NCBI GenBank assembly: GCA_963739085.1
Contig: CAVTZA010000004.1
Coordinates: 186,001-250,000 of the forward strand
DNA: 64,000 bases
Source of the DNA: DATFQE01 sp963739085
GTDB taxonomy: Bacteria; Actinomycetota; Thermoleophilia; Gaiellales; Gaiellaceae
Direction of reading: 5' to 3'
Positions 26,827 to 35,310 of the stretch are shown here, piece after piece. The notes beneath the pieces are model-generated. The model saw only the letters and a list, made by a program, of their open reading frames with translations, had not been told where the DNA came from and ran no database searches. The translations under genes were made by a program, and so were the position numbers. Within the stretch, counting starts at the first letter, position 1; each line of letters starts with the position of its first letter.

Positions 26827-28020
26827 ATGGCCGATCTACTCTCCGTGGACGAGGCACTGAAGCTCGTGCTCGAGCGCGTCCGGCCGCTTCCGCCCGAGCG
26901 TGTGCCGATCGCCGAGGCCGCCGGGAGGTTCCTGGCCGAGCCTGCGGTCGCAGCGGTTGACCTGCCGCCCTTCGACAGCTCGGCGATGGACGGCTTTGCG
27001 GTGCGTGCCGGCGACACGCCCGGTCGGCTGCCCGTCGCCTTCCGGATCGCCGCGGGCCGTCCGGCGCCGCATCCGCTCGAGCCCGGGACGGCGATGGCGA
27101 TCGCCACCGGCGGCGTGGTCCCTGCCGGGGCCGACGCCGTCGTCCCCATCGAGTATGTTGTCGCAGATGACAACGAAGTGGAGATCTCGGAGGCGGTCGA
27201 GCCGGAGCGGTTCGTCCGCCCGCAGGGAGGGGACGTCGCGCGCGGCGCGGTCGTCGTCGGGCCGGGTGCACGGCTCGAGCCCGCCCGCCTCGGCGCGCTC
27301 GCCGCTGCCGGCGTGGCCGAGGTCGCGTGCGCGCGCCGCCCGCGGGCCGCCTACCTGACGACGGGCACCGAGCTCCAGCCGCCGGGGGCGGAGCTCGAGC
27401 CAGGCCAAATCTATGAGGCGAACGGCGTCATCCTTGCTGCGCAGCTCGCGTCCGCGGGAGCCGAGGTCGAGCGGCTCGCCCCGGTCGCGGACGAGGAGGT
27501 CGCTCACCGCGACGCGCTCGCGCGCGGGCTCGAGGCCGACGTGCTCGTCACCTCCGGCGGCGTCTCCGTCGGCCCGCACGATCTCGTGCGCGCCGTCGGC
27601 GCGGCGCTGGGCGTCGAGGAGGTGTTCTGGCGCGTGGCCGTGAAGCCGGGGAAGCCGCTCTGGTTCGGCGTACGGGACCGCACGCTGGTGTTCGGGCTGC
27701 CGGGCAACCCCGTGTCGGCGCTTGTCGGCTTCGAGCTGTTCGTACGGCCGGCCGTGCTCGCGCTCCAGGGCGCTGCGGACCCAGGGCCGCGCTTCGAGGC
27801 CGGAACGCTCGCCCGCTCGGTCGTCAGAAACCGCGCGCGCGACGAGCTCGTGCGGGCGCGATCGAGCCTGCGCGACGGCGAAGTCGTGCTCGATCCGGTG
27901 TCGGGTCAGGAGTCGCACATGATCGTGCGCGCCGCCGAAGCCGACGCCCTGGCACTCGTGCCGCGGGGTGAGGGCGAGCTTGCCGAGGGCGCGCGCGTCC
28001 GCTACCTGCCGCTGCGTTAG
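26827..28020 (+). CDS. moeA: Molybdopterin molybdenumtransferase MoeA
   Basis: Inserts molybdate into adenylated molybdopterin to complete the molybdenum cofactor. The 397-residue length is normal. Visible motifs are PPFDSSAMDGFAVRA, then MAIATGGVVPAGADAVVPIE, the Mo-insertion block VTSGGVSVGPHDLV, and KPGKPLWFGV with FGLPGNPVSALV. Domain IV ends at the C terminus. The other Moco genes (moaC and moaB) lie 9 kb to the right. The gene ends tail to tail with the M28-like gene, overlapping by 4 bases. Confidence 0.94.
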   Translation: MADLLSVDEALKLVLERVRPLPPERVPIAEAAGRFLAEPAVAAVDLPPFDSSAMDGFAVRAGDTPGRLPVAFRIAAGRPAPHPLEPGTAMAIATGGVVPAGADAVVPIEYVVADDNEVEISEAVEPERFVRPQGGDVARGAVVVGPGARLEPARLGALAAAGVAEVACARRPRAAYLTTGTELQPPGAELEPGQIYEANGVILAAQLASAGAEVERLAPVADEEVAHRDALARGLEADVLVTSGGVSVGPHDLVRAVGAALGVEEVFWRVAVKPGKPLWFGVRDRTLVFGLPGNPVSALVGFELFVRPAVLALQGAADPGPRFEAGTLARSVVRNRARDELVRARSSLRDGEVVLDPVSGQESHMIVRAAEADALALVPRGEGELAEGARVRYLPLR

Positions 28021-29897
28021 CCGACCGCCGCCCGGCGAGAGCTCGGGGGCCGCCGGCCCCTGTGCACCACCAGCAGGAGCGATCGCCTGACCAGCTCGCG
28101 GATCGGCCCACGAGGTGGGCGCTCGCCGGCCGCCGGATAGGGCGCGTACCGGCCGACCGTCAACGCCGACAGCTGGGCCATCGCGGCCAGCCACCCGCAC
28201 GCGATCAGAAGCGCCGGCGGCTCGACGTAGCCGACCGCGGTCAGCTTCGCGATGTACCACGGCGCGTCGAAGCCCAGGTCGAACCGTGAGGCGAACGAGG
28301 CGAGCAGGAGCGCGGGGCCTGCGAAGCCGACCGCGAACACGAGCCCGCGCAGCCAGGGCTGCGAGTAGCGCACCTGCGGCAGCCACAGCCACGCGTGCAG
28401 CGACGGCAGGACGAAGATGAGCGCGAACGGGTTCGTCGCGACGACGAGAAGTGCCACGACCGCCAGTGCGAGAAGCGCGGACGTGTGTCCGGCGAGCTCC
28501 TCCTCCGGCGCGACCGGACGCCTCGGCTTCAGGCGGTCGCGTGCCACGAGCCAGCCGGCAAGCGCGAGCAGGGCGAAGCCGAGCAGCGAGCCCTTCGGCC
28601 AGGTGGTCGCGCCGGCGCTCTCCGGCGGGGGCGGCCTCGCCGGCCAGTCGCCCCAACCGGCGACGAACGAGAAGACGACGAACAGGAGCGCGATCCAGAG
28701 CCAAAACCACACGCGGCTGCGGAAGCTGCGGAGCGCCGGCGCGATGCGGATGTGCCGGCGTCGGCAGCGTGCGAACAGGTCGACGGCGGCGAACAGGAAG
28801 GGCAGCAGCGCGGCGACGAGCGAGAGCTCGATCGCCCAGCCGCGGACGAAGCGTGAGCCGAGGAAGACGTACGGCTGCGTGCCCTGCGCGAGGTCGAGGC
28901 CCTGGTCGAGGGAGCCTACGAGTGCCTGGGCCGACCGCCCGACCTCGGTGAGCCGCGCCTTGTTCAGCCGTTCCGGCGTGTCTGTGAAGGACGAGGGCGG
29001 CCGCGGCCCGGCCGTGGTGAGCGTGATCGCCGAGATGCCGCGGCCGACGAACGGGCCCTGCTCGTAGAGCGTGAACGGGAAGCCGAGGTCGACGAGCTGG
29101 TCGAGCGCGCTGGGTCGCCGGAGCTCTCGTCCGGTCTGCTCGAGGACGCGCGCGGCGGCCGTCCGCACGAGCGACATCGACGGTGACCGGGGCTGGTCGC
29201 CGGCGATCTCGATCCGCGCGGAGTCGGGGCCGGCGAGCGCGATGAGGTTGACGAGTGCGACGGTGCGGTTGCGATAGGGCGAGTGCTCGGCGAAGTGGAC
29301 GGCTCCGAGACCCCCGTAGGCTCCGGCATCGCTCGAGAGGAAGACGAGCGTGTTGGCAGTGCCGACCGAGCCGCCGGGGCCGCCGCTCGCCGCATAGGAG
29401 CGCGCCAGCTCGATCAGCGCGCCGGTGCCCGACGCGTTGTCGTTCGCGCCCGGGCCAGTGCCTGCGTTGTCGCGGTGCGCCATCACCACGATGACCTGGT
29501 TGGAGCGTCCGGGTGCGACCGCGGTGAGGTTGACGAGCGGCACCTTCCCGAGTCCCGGGATGTGCTCCTGGAAGCGATCCTCCTGGACGCTGAAGCCGTA
29601 GGGCTCGAGCTGGTCGCGCACCCACGCCGTCGCTCGTCGGGCGCCGGCCGAGCCCGGCTGCCGGTCGGGATGCGATCGCGCCAGATCCTGCGCGAGCTGC
29701 ACCGCCGTCGCCCCGTCGAACACCGGCGGCAGCGGCGGCGCCAGGAGCGGGCCCGGCCGCGCGACCGTGAACGCCGTCACCAGGAGCGGGAGCGCGACGA
29801 GGAGCCAGGTGCCACGGTACAGCCGCCCGTTCACCGGTCGGGCGAGCGATCCGGGCCGCGGGCGACGCCGCTCGGCTGGGGGCGGGAGCGACGCCAT
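28017..29897 (-). CDS. M28-like membrane protein, metal-binding motif degenerate
   Basis: A protein of about 626 residues with an N-terminal membrane helix (WLLVALPLLVTAFTVA), an extracytoplasmic M28 aminopeptidase-like domain and about six C-terminal helices. The fold is recognised from VIVVMAHRDNAGTGPGANDN followed by ASGTGALIELAR. The usual glutamate pair is replaced (FLSSDAGAYGGLGA instead of an EE-G motif), and the next aspartate site reads VNLIALAG. Two or more zinc ligands therefore appear missing, and the enzyme may be inactive or bind differently. ATG at 29897 is preferred; ATG at 29933 would add 12 residues. Confidence 0.7.
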   Translation of the reverse strand: MASLPPPAERRRPRPGSLARPVNGRLYRGTWLLVALPLLVTAFTVARPGPLLAPPLPPVFDGATAVQLAQDLARSHPDRQPGSAGARRATAWVRDQLEPYGFSVQEDRFQEHIPGLGKVPLVNLTAVAPGRSNQVIVVMAHRDNAGTGPGANDNASGTGALIELARSYAASGGPGGSVGTANTLVFLSSDAGAYGGLGAVHFAEHSPYRNRTVALVNLIALAGPDSARIEIAGDQPRSPSMSLVRTAAARVLEQTGRELRRPSALDQLVDLGFPFTLYEQGPFVGRGISAITLTTAGPRPPSSFTDTPERLNKARLTEVGRSAQALVGSLDQGLDLAQGTQPYVFLGSRFVRGWAIELSLVAALLPFLFAAVDLFARCRRRHIRIAPALRSFRSRVWFWLWIALLFVVFSFVAGWGDWPARPPPPESAGATTWPKGSLLGFALLALAGWLVARDRLKPRRPVAPEEELAGHTSALLALAVVALLVVATNPFALIFVLPSLHAWLWLPQVRYSQPWLRGLVFAVGFAGPALLLASFASRFDLGFDAPWYIAKLTAVGYVEPPALLIACGWLAAMAQLSALTVGRYAPYPAAGERPPRGPIRELVRRSLLLVVHRGRRPPSSRRAAVG

Positions 29898-29905
29898 CGC
29901 CGGGC

Positions 29906-29911
29906 TATAGT
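29906..29911 (+). promoter_or_regulatory. -10-like element in the divergent M28/response-regulator spacer
   Basis: TATAGT lies 39 bases before the response-regulator ATG on the plus strand. The same bases read TACTAT on the minus strand, just upstream of the M28 gene. No good -35 is visible for either, so direction is uncertain. Confidence 0.3.
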
Positions 29912-29949
29912 AGGTCGAGTCCAGGCCATCCACGCGTTCTCACAGGCGG

Positions 29950-30648
29950 ATGCCCGACTCCTCAACCATCCTTCTCGTCGACGACGAGGACTCGATCCAG
30001 AAGCTGCTGACCTACCCGCTCGAGCGCGATGGGTTCCGGGTCGTGCCCGCGCGCGACGGCGAGGAAGCGTTGCGCCGCTTCGACGACGAGGAGGTCGACC
30101 TGGTCGTCCTCGACCTGATGCTCCCGAAGCTCGACGGGCTCGAGGTCTGCAAGCGCCTGCGGGCGGTCAGCGCAGTGCCGATCATCATGCTCACGGCCCG
30201 CGACGACGAGCTCGACAAGGTGCTGGGGCTCGAGCTCGGCGCGGACGACTACATCACCAAGCCGTTCTCGATTCGGGAGTTCCGCAGCCGCGTGCGTGCG
30301 CTTCTCAGGCGGGCGGCGACGCCCCGGCACGACCCGCGGGGGATCGGCGCGATCGAGGTGGACGGCCTCAGCATCGATCTCGACCGGAGGCTGGTTCACG
30401 CGCACGGCCGGCCGGTCCAGCTCACCTACGTGGAGTTCGAGCTGCTGCGCTCGCTGGCCGCGCAGCCGGGCCGCGTGTTCACCCGCCAGATGCTGCTCGA
30501 GTCCCTCTGGGGCGATTCGGCGTACCGGGAGCCGCGCACGATCGACGTCCACGTGCGCCACCTGCGCGAGAAGCTCGAGCACGACCCGGCCGAGCCGGAG
30601 TTCATCCAGACCGTGCGCGGCGTCGGCTACCGGTTCAAGGACCGATGA
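29950..30648 (+). CDS. OmpR/PhoB-family response regulator
   Basis: A two-component regulator of 232 residues. The receiver domain has the acidic pocket VDDED, the phospho-acceptor aspartate in VVLDLMLPKLDG (about residue 54), threonine in MLTARDD and lysine in YITKPFS. The C-terminal winged helix includes LTYVEFELLRSLAAQPGRVF, then RTIDVHVRHLREKL and the RGVGYRF wing. Its stop overlaps the ATG of the histidine kinase, so the pair is co-translated. The regulon is unknown; an HtrA-type protease lies just downstream of the kinase. Confidence 0.93.
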   Translation: MPDSSTILLVDDEDSIQKLLTYPLERDGFRVVPARDGEEALRRFDDEEVDLVVLDLMLPKLDGLEVCKRLRAVSAVPIIMLTARDDELDKVLGLELGADDYITKPFSIREFRSRVRALLRRAATPRHDPRGIGAIEVDGLSIDLDRRLVHAHGRPVQLTYVEFELLRSLAAQPGRVFTRQMLLESLWGDSAYREPRTIDVHVRHLREKLEHDPAEPEFIQTVRGVGYRFKDR

Positions 30649-32053
30649 GGCAGCGACGCTGGGGTGTCGGTGCGCGGCTCGGCCTCGCGCTGCTGCTCGT
30701 GCTCGCGGGCGCGTTCGGGATCGTCTACTACGCGCTCGTTCCCTCGCTGGAGCAGCGCCTCGTCGACAACCGGATCGACCAGCTGCGGCGGACGGCGTTC
30801 AACCTGCAGGTGCCCGAGGCGTTCGAATGGAACGAGTGGGTCGCGCAGACCTCGCGGCAGCAGAACGCGCGCGTCGTCCTCTACCAGTACGTCTCGCCGC
30901 CGCACCTGCTGCCGCAGGCCGACTCCGGCCTGCGCTCCGACGCGGTCAAGAACGATCCCATCGCCGCGCGGGCCGGCCGCACGCTCGACCTCGAGAGCGG
31001 CACGGTCGAGCGCGGGGGCCGACGCTTCGCCGAGGCGGCCGTCCCGGTGACGCCGAACGGCCCCTTCCTGCTCCTGAGCGTTCCGCTTCAGGACACGGTC
31101 GAGACGGTCGACTACGTGCGACAGAGCCTGCTGATTGCGGGCCTGCTTGCGTTCGGAGCAGCTTTGCTGGTCGGGTTCACCGGTGCCAGCATCTTCGCGC
31201 GTCGCATCCACCGCCTCGAGCGCGCCGCCGATCGGATCGCGGCAGGACGCTTCGACGAACCGATCGTCGACCCGCGTCGCGACGAGCTCGCACAGCTCGC
31301 CCGCGCCTTCGACCGCATGCGCGAGCGCCTCGCGGGGCTCGAGCATGCCCGGCGGGAGTTCATCGCCAACGCGTCGCACGAGCTGCGCACGCCGATCTTC
31401 TCGCTCGGCGGGCACCTCGAGCTGCTCGACGACGAGGACCTCGACGAGGAAACGAGGCGCGCGTTCATCGCCGAGATGCGCGACCAGGTCGTCCGCCTGA
31501 CGAAGCTGACGAGCGAGCTGCTCGACCTCTCGCGGCTCGACTCGGGCGACTGCACGTCGAGCGCGAGCCGGTCGATCTCGCCGAGGCTGCGCGCCTGGCG
31601 ATCGCCGAGCTGCTCCCGCTCGCGCAGTCGAGCGGCCACACCCTCGACTCGAGCATCGACGTCCCGGTCTGGGCGGAAGGCGACGCGCAGCGGGTGCTCC
31701 AGGTGACGCGCTCGCTCGTGGAGAACGCATTGCGGCATACGCCCGCCGGGACGAGTGTCCGGGTTCTCGCGGAGTCGAGCGGCGAGGAGGCACAGGTGGT
31801 CGTCGAGGACGACGGGCCCGGCATTCCGTCCGAGCACCAGGCGCACGTCTTCGAACGCTTCTACCGCGTCGACGGCACGATGGCCTCCGGCAGCGGTCTC
31901 GGCCTGGCGATCGCGCGCGAGCTCGCGCAGCTGATGGGCGGCCGGCTCGAGCTGTCCGCAGACGACGGGAAAACCCGGTTCACGCTGCATCTGGCGGCCT
32001 CCGAGGCGTTTCCACGTGAAAACGAGCCGACGCCTGAGCCCGTTTCCACGTGA
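30645..32053 (+). CDS. Sensor histidine kinase, frameshifted mid-gene
   Basis: The partner of the response regulator. The order is: N-terminal helix (LGLALLLVLAGAFGIVYYAL), extracytoplasmic sensor region, second helix (LLIAGLLAFGAALLVGFTGA), HAMP domain, H-box FIANASHELRTPIFSL and N-box SLVENALRHTP. The G1 box is VVEDDGPGIP and the G2 box GSGLGLAIARELA. The frame breaks near 31547, where SRLDSG should join RLHVEREPVDLAEAARLA in the next frame. One missing base restores a full-length kinase ending at 32053. The final codons contain the two parS-like palindromes. Confidence 0.88.
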
Positions 32054-32057
32054 AAAC
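32008..32057 (+). other. Tandem pair of parS-like palindromes
   Basis: GTTTCCACGTGAAAAC occurs at 32008-32023 and again at 32042-32057, 34 bases apart, each within the same 21-base context. The central CACGTG with T-rich left and A-rich right flanks resembles the ParB site consensus TGTTNCACGTGAAACA, with mismatches two positions from each end. The second copy covers the stop codon of the histidine kinase. Other CACGTG hexamers in the window lack these flanks. Confidence 0.45.
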
Positions 32058-32061
32058 GAGC

Positions 32062-32235
32062 TAGGAGGGCTTGGCGAAATAGCGTCTGTGCCGCCGGACC
32101 GCGCTGCTCGCCCCGAGGCGGCGTCCTCGGTCGCGCCCACGCTACGCGTCCGAGCTACACGGACGCTCCCTGCGTCCTTGCCTCGGAACGACCATCGCAC
32201 CCCGGCAACGAGCGATATTCCGCCAAACCCTCCGA
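32062..32235 (+). repeat. Dispersed palindromic element, copy 4
   Basis: A 174-base element with arms TAGGAGGGCTTGGCGAAATA (32062-32081) and TATTCCGCCAAACCCTCCGA (32216-32235). The apex holds GCGTCC-GAGCTACAC-GGACGC, a perfect 6-base stem. The core blocks are almost identical to those of copies 2 and 5. It fills the spacer between the histidine kinase and the HtrA-type protease, starting five bases after the second parS-like palindrome. Confidence 0.85.
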
Positions 32236-32263
32236 AATCGAAGCGCCGCTACAGTGGGCGCGC

Positions 32264-33481
32264 ATGCGCCCGGGCCAGGTCGTCGCCGTCGCACTCGCCG
32301 CCGCGCTCGTCGGCGGCCTGCTCGCGCTCGGGGGTGCGTTCGCGCTCGGCCTGGGCGACGACGACGACGGCGGTGGGAGCGCCGTCGTGCTCACGACGGA
32401 GGTCGAGACGGGGCCTGACCCCGCGTCGGCCAAGCCCCTGCTCGGCAACGGGTTCGACCCGGCCGAGATCTACCGCCGCCGCTCGCAGGGCGTCGTGACG
32501 ATCTACTCCTTCTTCGGCGGCAACCCGTCCCAGAACACCGACCATGCGGCTCAAGGCTCCGGCTTCGTCGTCTCGCCGCAGGGCCACATTCTCACGAGCG
32601 CGCACGTGATCACGACCGCCGGCGAGACCGGGCCGACCAAGCCGGCCAGGAAGGTCTACGTGGCCTTCCGCGACGGCGACCGCGTCGACGCCGAGATCGT
32701 GGGCTACGACCTGAACGACGACGTCGGTGTGCTGAAGGTCGACCCGAAGGACCATCGGGTCCAGCCGGTGCCGCTCGGGGACTCCAGCGCAGTCGAGGTG
32801 GGCGCGCCCGTGGCGGCGATCGGCAGCCCGTTCGGCAACGTCGACTCGCTCGCGGTCGGCGTCGTGTCCTCGAGCAGCCGCTCGATTCCCTCTCTGACTT
32901 CCCGCTACAACGTCGTCGACGCGATCCAGACCGACGCGCCGATCACGCACGGGAACTCCGGCGGCCCCCTGCTCGACTCGCGTGGCCGCGTGATCGGGAT
33001 CAACGCCCAGATCCGAAGCGACACCGGCGACACACAGGGGGTCGGCTTTGCGGTCCCGATCAACTCCGCGAGGCGATCGATGAAGCAGCTGATCGAAAAA
33101 GGTCGTGTCGCCTACGCCTACGTCGGCGTGACGGCGAGCACGCTCACGCCGACCCTCGCCGACCGGTTCGGGTACTCGGTCGACCGCGGCGCCGTGGTCG
33201 ATCAGATCGCCGCCGGCAGCCCGGGCCTGCGCGCGGGCCTTCGCTGTGGTCGCGACGAGCAGGCCTTCCGAGGGACGACCTTCAAGCGCGGCGGCGATGT
33301 CATCGTCGCGATCGACGGCCACCCTGTGCACAGCGCGGACGACCTCGTCCGCATCGTCAGCGAGCGGCTCGAGCCCGGGCAACAGATCACCTTCGAGGTC
33401 ATGCGGGGCGGCAAGCGCCAAGCGATCGCGGTCAAGCTCGGAAAGCGGCCTAGCAGCAGGGTGGTCAACGCTTGCAGTTGA
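32264..33481 (+). CDS. HtrA/DegP-like serine protease with PDZ domain
   Basis: A 405-residue trypsin-fold protease anchored or exported by an N-terminal hydrophobic segment (VVAVALAAALVGGLLALGGA). The catalytic residues are His in LTSAHV, Asp in LNDDVGVLKVD and Ser in HGNSGGPL. One PDZ domain follows (YVGVTASTLTP, then GDVIVAIDGHPV and SADDLVRIV). HtrA proteins remove damaged envelope proteins and are often controlled by envelope-stress two-component systems, so the neighbouring pair is a plausible regulator; that is inference. The ATG at 32264 lies 28 bases after repeat copy 4. Confidence 0.92.
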   Translation: MRPGQVVAVALAAALVGGLLALGGAFALGLGDDDDGGGSAVVLTTEVETGPDPASAKPLLGNGFDPAEIYRRRSQGVVTIYSFFGGNPSQNTDHAAQGSGFVVSPQGHILTSAHVITTAGETGPTKPARKVYVAFRDGDRVDAEIVGYDLNDDVGVLKVDPKDHRVQPVPLGDSSAVEVGAPVAAIGSPFGNVDSLAVGVVSSSSRSIPSLTSRYNVVDAIQTDAPITHGNSGGPLLDSRGRVIGINAQIRSDTGDTQGVGFAVPINSARRSMKQLIEKGRVAYAYVGVTASTLTPTLADRFGYSVDRGAVVDQIAAGSPGLRAGLRCGRDEQAFRGTTFKRGGDVIVAIDGHPVHSADDLVRIVSERLEPGQQITFEVMRGGKRQAIAVKLGKRPSSRVVNACS

Positions 33482-33525
33482 GCTAGATAGGTTTACCTGT
33501 CGAAATCTTCGGGAATCAATCGGCC

Positions 33526-33957
33526 GTGAGCAGTGCGGAGTCTGTGCACGTCGGTATGCGCCGGGTTCGTTTGACGATTCCGGCCAAGGCCGAGTACGTC
33601 CTGCTGGGCCGGCTCGCGCTCAGCGGCCTCACGCGGATGCGACCGCCGTCGGACGAGACGCTCAACGACCTCAAGCTGGCGGTGACGGAGGCGTGCACCA
33701 ACTCGGTCCGGCACGCGTACGGCGAGAACGGCGGTACCGTCGACATCGTGTACGAACTGCACGACGACCGGCTCGTCGTCGAGGTCTCGGACGACGGCGC
33801 CGGCTTCGACCCGGCGGCGGTCGAGGAGGCCGACGTGCTCAGCGAGGGCGGGCTCGGCATCGCGATCATCAGGGCGCTGGCCGACGAGTTCGAGATCGCC
33901 GAGCGAGCTGACGGCTCCGGCTCCCGTCTTCGTTTCGTCAAGTTCCTGACCGCCTAG
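33526..33957 (+). CDS. RsbW/SpoIIAB-like ATP-binding protein (anti-sigma kinase type)
   Basis: A 143-residue GHKL ATPase. Helix and N-box: LNDLKLAVTEACTNSVRHAYG; G1 box: VEVSDDGAGFDP; G2-like box: SEGGLGIAIIRALAD. Such proteins bind and inhibit sigma factors and phosphorylate an anti-sigma antagonist, but many are solitary regulators. No sigma factor or STAS-domain antagonist lies beside it; the ECF sigma gene 23 kb away is not of the type usually controlled by RsbW. The partner therefore remains unknown. Confidence 0.82.
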   Translation: MSSAESVHVGMRRVRLTIPAKAEYVLLGRLALSGLTRMRPPSDETLNDLKLAVTEACTNSVRHAYGENGGTVDIVYELHDDRLVVEVSDDGAGFDPAAVEEADVLSEGGLGIAIIRALADEFEIAERADGSGSRLRFVKFLTA

Positions 33958-34001
33958 CCGAGCGGTATTCTCGCGTGCTTCCACCGAAGTAGCCGACCAC
34001 G

Positions 34002-35282
34002 ATGCTGCAGCTCGTCAATACCGGGACGAAGTCCCTAGCGGACTACGCGACCATCGCGACCCGCGGGCTGATGGACGAGATCAAGCGGCTTGCCGAGCCG
34101 CTGCAGGGCAAGCGGGTCGTGCACCTCTCCGCGACGGCATTCGGCGGCGGGGTCGCGGAGATCAACTACACCCTCATCCCGCTCATGCGAGACGCGGGGC
34201 TCGATGTGGAGTGGCGGATCATCAAGGGGGCGGACGAGTTCTTCGACGTCACGAAGACGATCCACAACGCGCTCCAGGGGGCGGAGACCGCGCTGACGCC
34301 CGAGCAGAAGGAGATCTTCAAGCGCTACAACGCGCTGAACGCCGAGGAGTTCGAGGACGTCTACGACTTCGTGTGCATCCACGATCCTCAGCCGGCGTCG
34401 ATCATCGAGCACTTCCCCGAGTCGTCGGCGCCGTGGATCTGGCGCTGCCACATCGACCTCTCGATGCCCAACCCGGACGTGCTCGAGTTCCTGCTGCCGT
34501 CGCTGGCGCGCTTCGACGCGCACATCTACCACATGCACGAGTACGTCCCGAGCCACGCGGGGCTGCCCGAGGCGTACATCTGGCCGCCGGCGATCGACCC
34601 GCTCAACCCGAAGAACATGGCGCTCTCGGCCGAGGACGCCTCGTACATCGTCGACCAGTTCGGGATCGACGTGAACCGGCCGCTGCTCACCCAGGTGTCG
34701 CGCTTCGACCCGTGGAAGGACCCGCTCGGTGTGATCGACGCGTACCGCGGGGTCAAGCAGGAGTACCCCGACGTGCAGCTGGCCCTCGTCGGCTCGATGG
34801 CGCACGACGATCCGGAGGGCTGGGACTTCTACAACAAGACCGTCAGCTACGCGGACGGCGATCCCGACATCTTCATCCTCTCGAACCTCAACAACATCGG
34901 CTCGGTCGAGGTGAACGCGTTCCAGGTGCATTCGGCCGCGGTGATCCAGAAGTCGATCCGCGAGGGCTTCGGCCTGACCGTCACGGAGGGCCTCTGGAAG
35001 GCCAGGCCCACTGTGGCGGGGCGCGTCGGCGGCATCGTGGCGCAGATCCAGGACGGGGTGACGGGCTGGCTCGTCGACTCGTCTGACGAGTGTGCGGCCG
35101 CCTGCAAGGAGATCCTGGCCGACCCGACCGCCGCCCGCGAACGCGCGCTCCGCGGCAAGGAGTACGTCCGCCGCCACTTCCTCACGCCGCGGCTGCTCCG
35201 CGACTGGCTGGCGCTGTTCAACCGCCTGGCGGGCAACGACGTGGGCGAGACGCCGCTCGTCACGGCCGCGCAGGCCGCCTGA
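34002..35282 (+). CDS. treT: Trehalose synthase TreT-like glycosyltransferase (GT4)
   Basis: A 426-residue GT-B enzyme closely resembling TreT, which makes trehalose directly from an NDP-glucose and glucose. Landmarks are VVHLSATAFGGGVAEI, then LTQVSRFDPWKDPLGVI, SVEVNAFQVHSAAVIQKSI and REGFGLTVTEGLWK, with the nucleotide-sugar-binding glutamate. It begins LQLVNTGTKSLADY. An OtsA-type gene follows 28 bases downstream, so two trehalose routes appear to be in one transcript. Confidence 0.85.
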   Translation: MLQLVNTGTKSLADYATIATRGLMDEIKRLAEPLQGKRVVHLSATAFGGGVAEINYTLIPLMRDAGLDVEWRIIKGADEFFDVTKTIHNALQGAETALTPEQKEIFKRYNALNAEEFEDVYDFVCIHDPQPASIIEHFPESSAPWIWRCHIDLSMPNPDVLEFLLPSLARFDAHIYHMHEYVPSHAGLPEAYIWPPAIDPLNPKNMALSAEDASYIVDQFGIDVNRPLLTQVSRFDPWKDPLGVIDAYRGVKQEYPDVQLALVGSMAHDDPEGWDFYNKTVSYADGDPDIFILSNLNNIGSVEVNAFQVHSAAVIQKSIREGFGLTVTEGLWKARPTVAGRVGGIVAQIQDGVTGWLVDSSDECAAACKEILADPTAARERALRGKEYVRRHFLTPRLLRDWLALFNRLAGNDVGETPLVTAAQAA

Positions 35283-35310
35283 CCAAACCGCGGGGTACTA
35301 CGCTCCCACG

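Noticed and set aside
31112..32200. A recurrent minus-strand peptide (GVRWSFRGKDAGSV, ATEDAASGRAAR) seen at repeat copies 1, 2, 4 and 5
   Set aside because: The similarity is explained by the repeated DNA; indels shift the frame between copies and there is no shared start or ribosome site.
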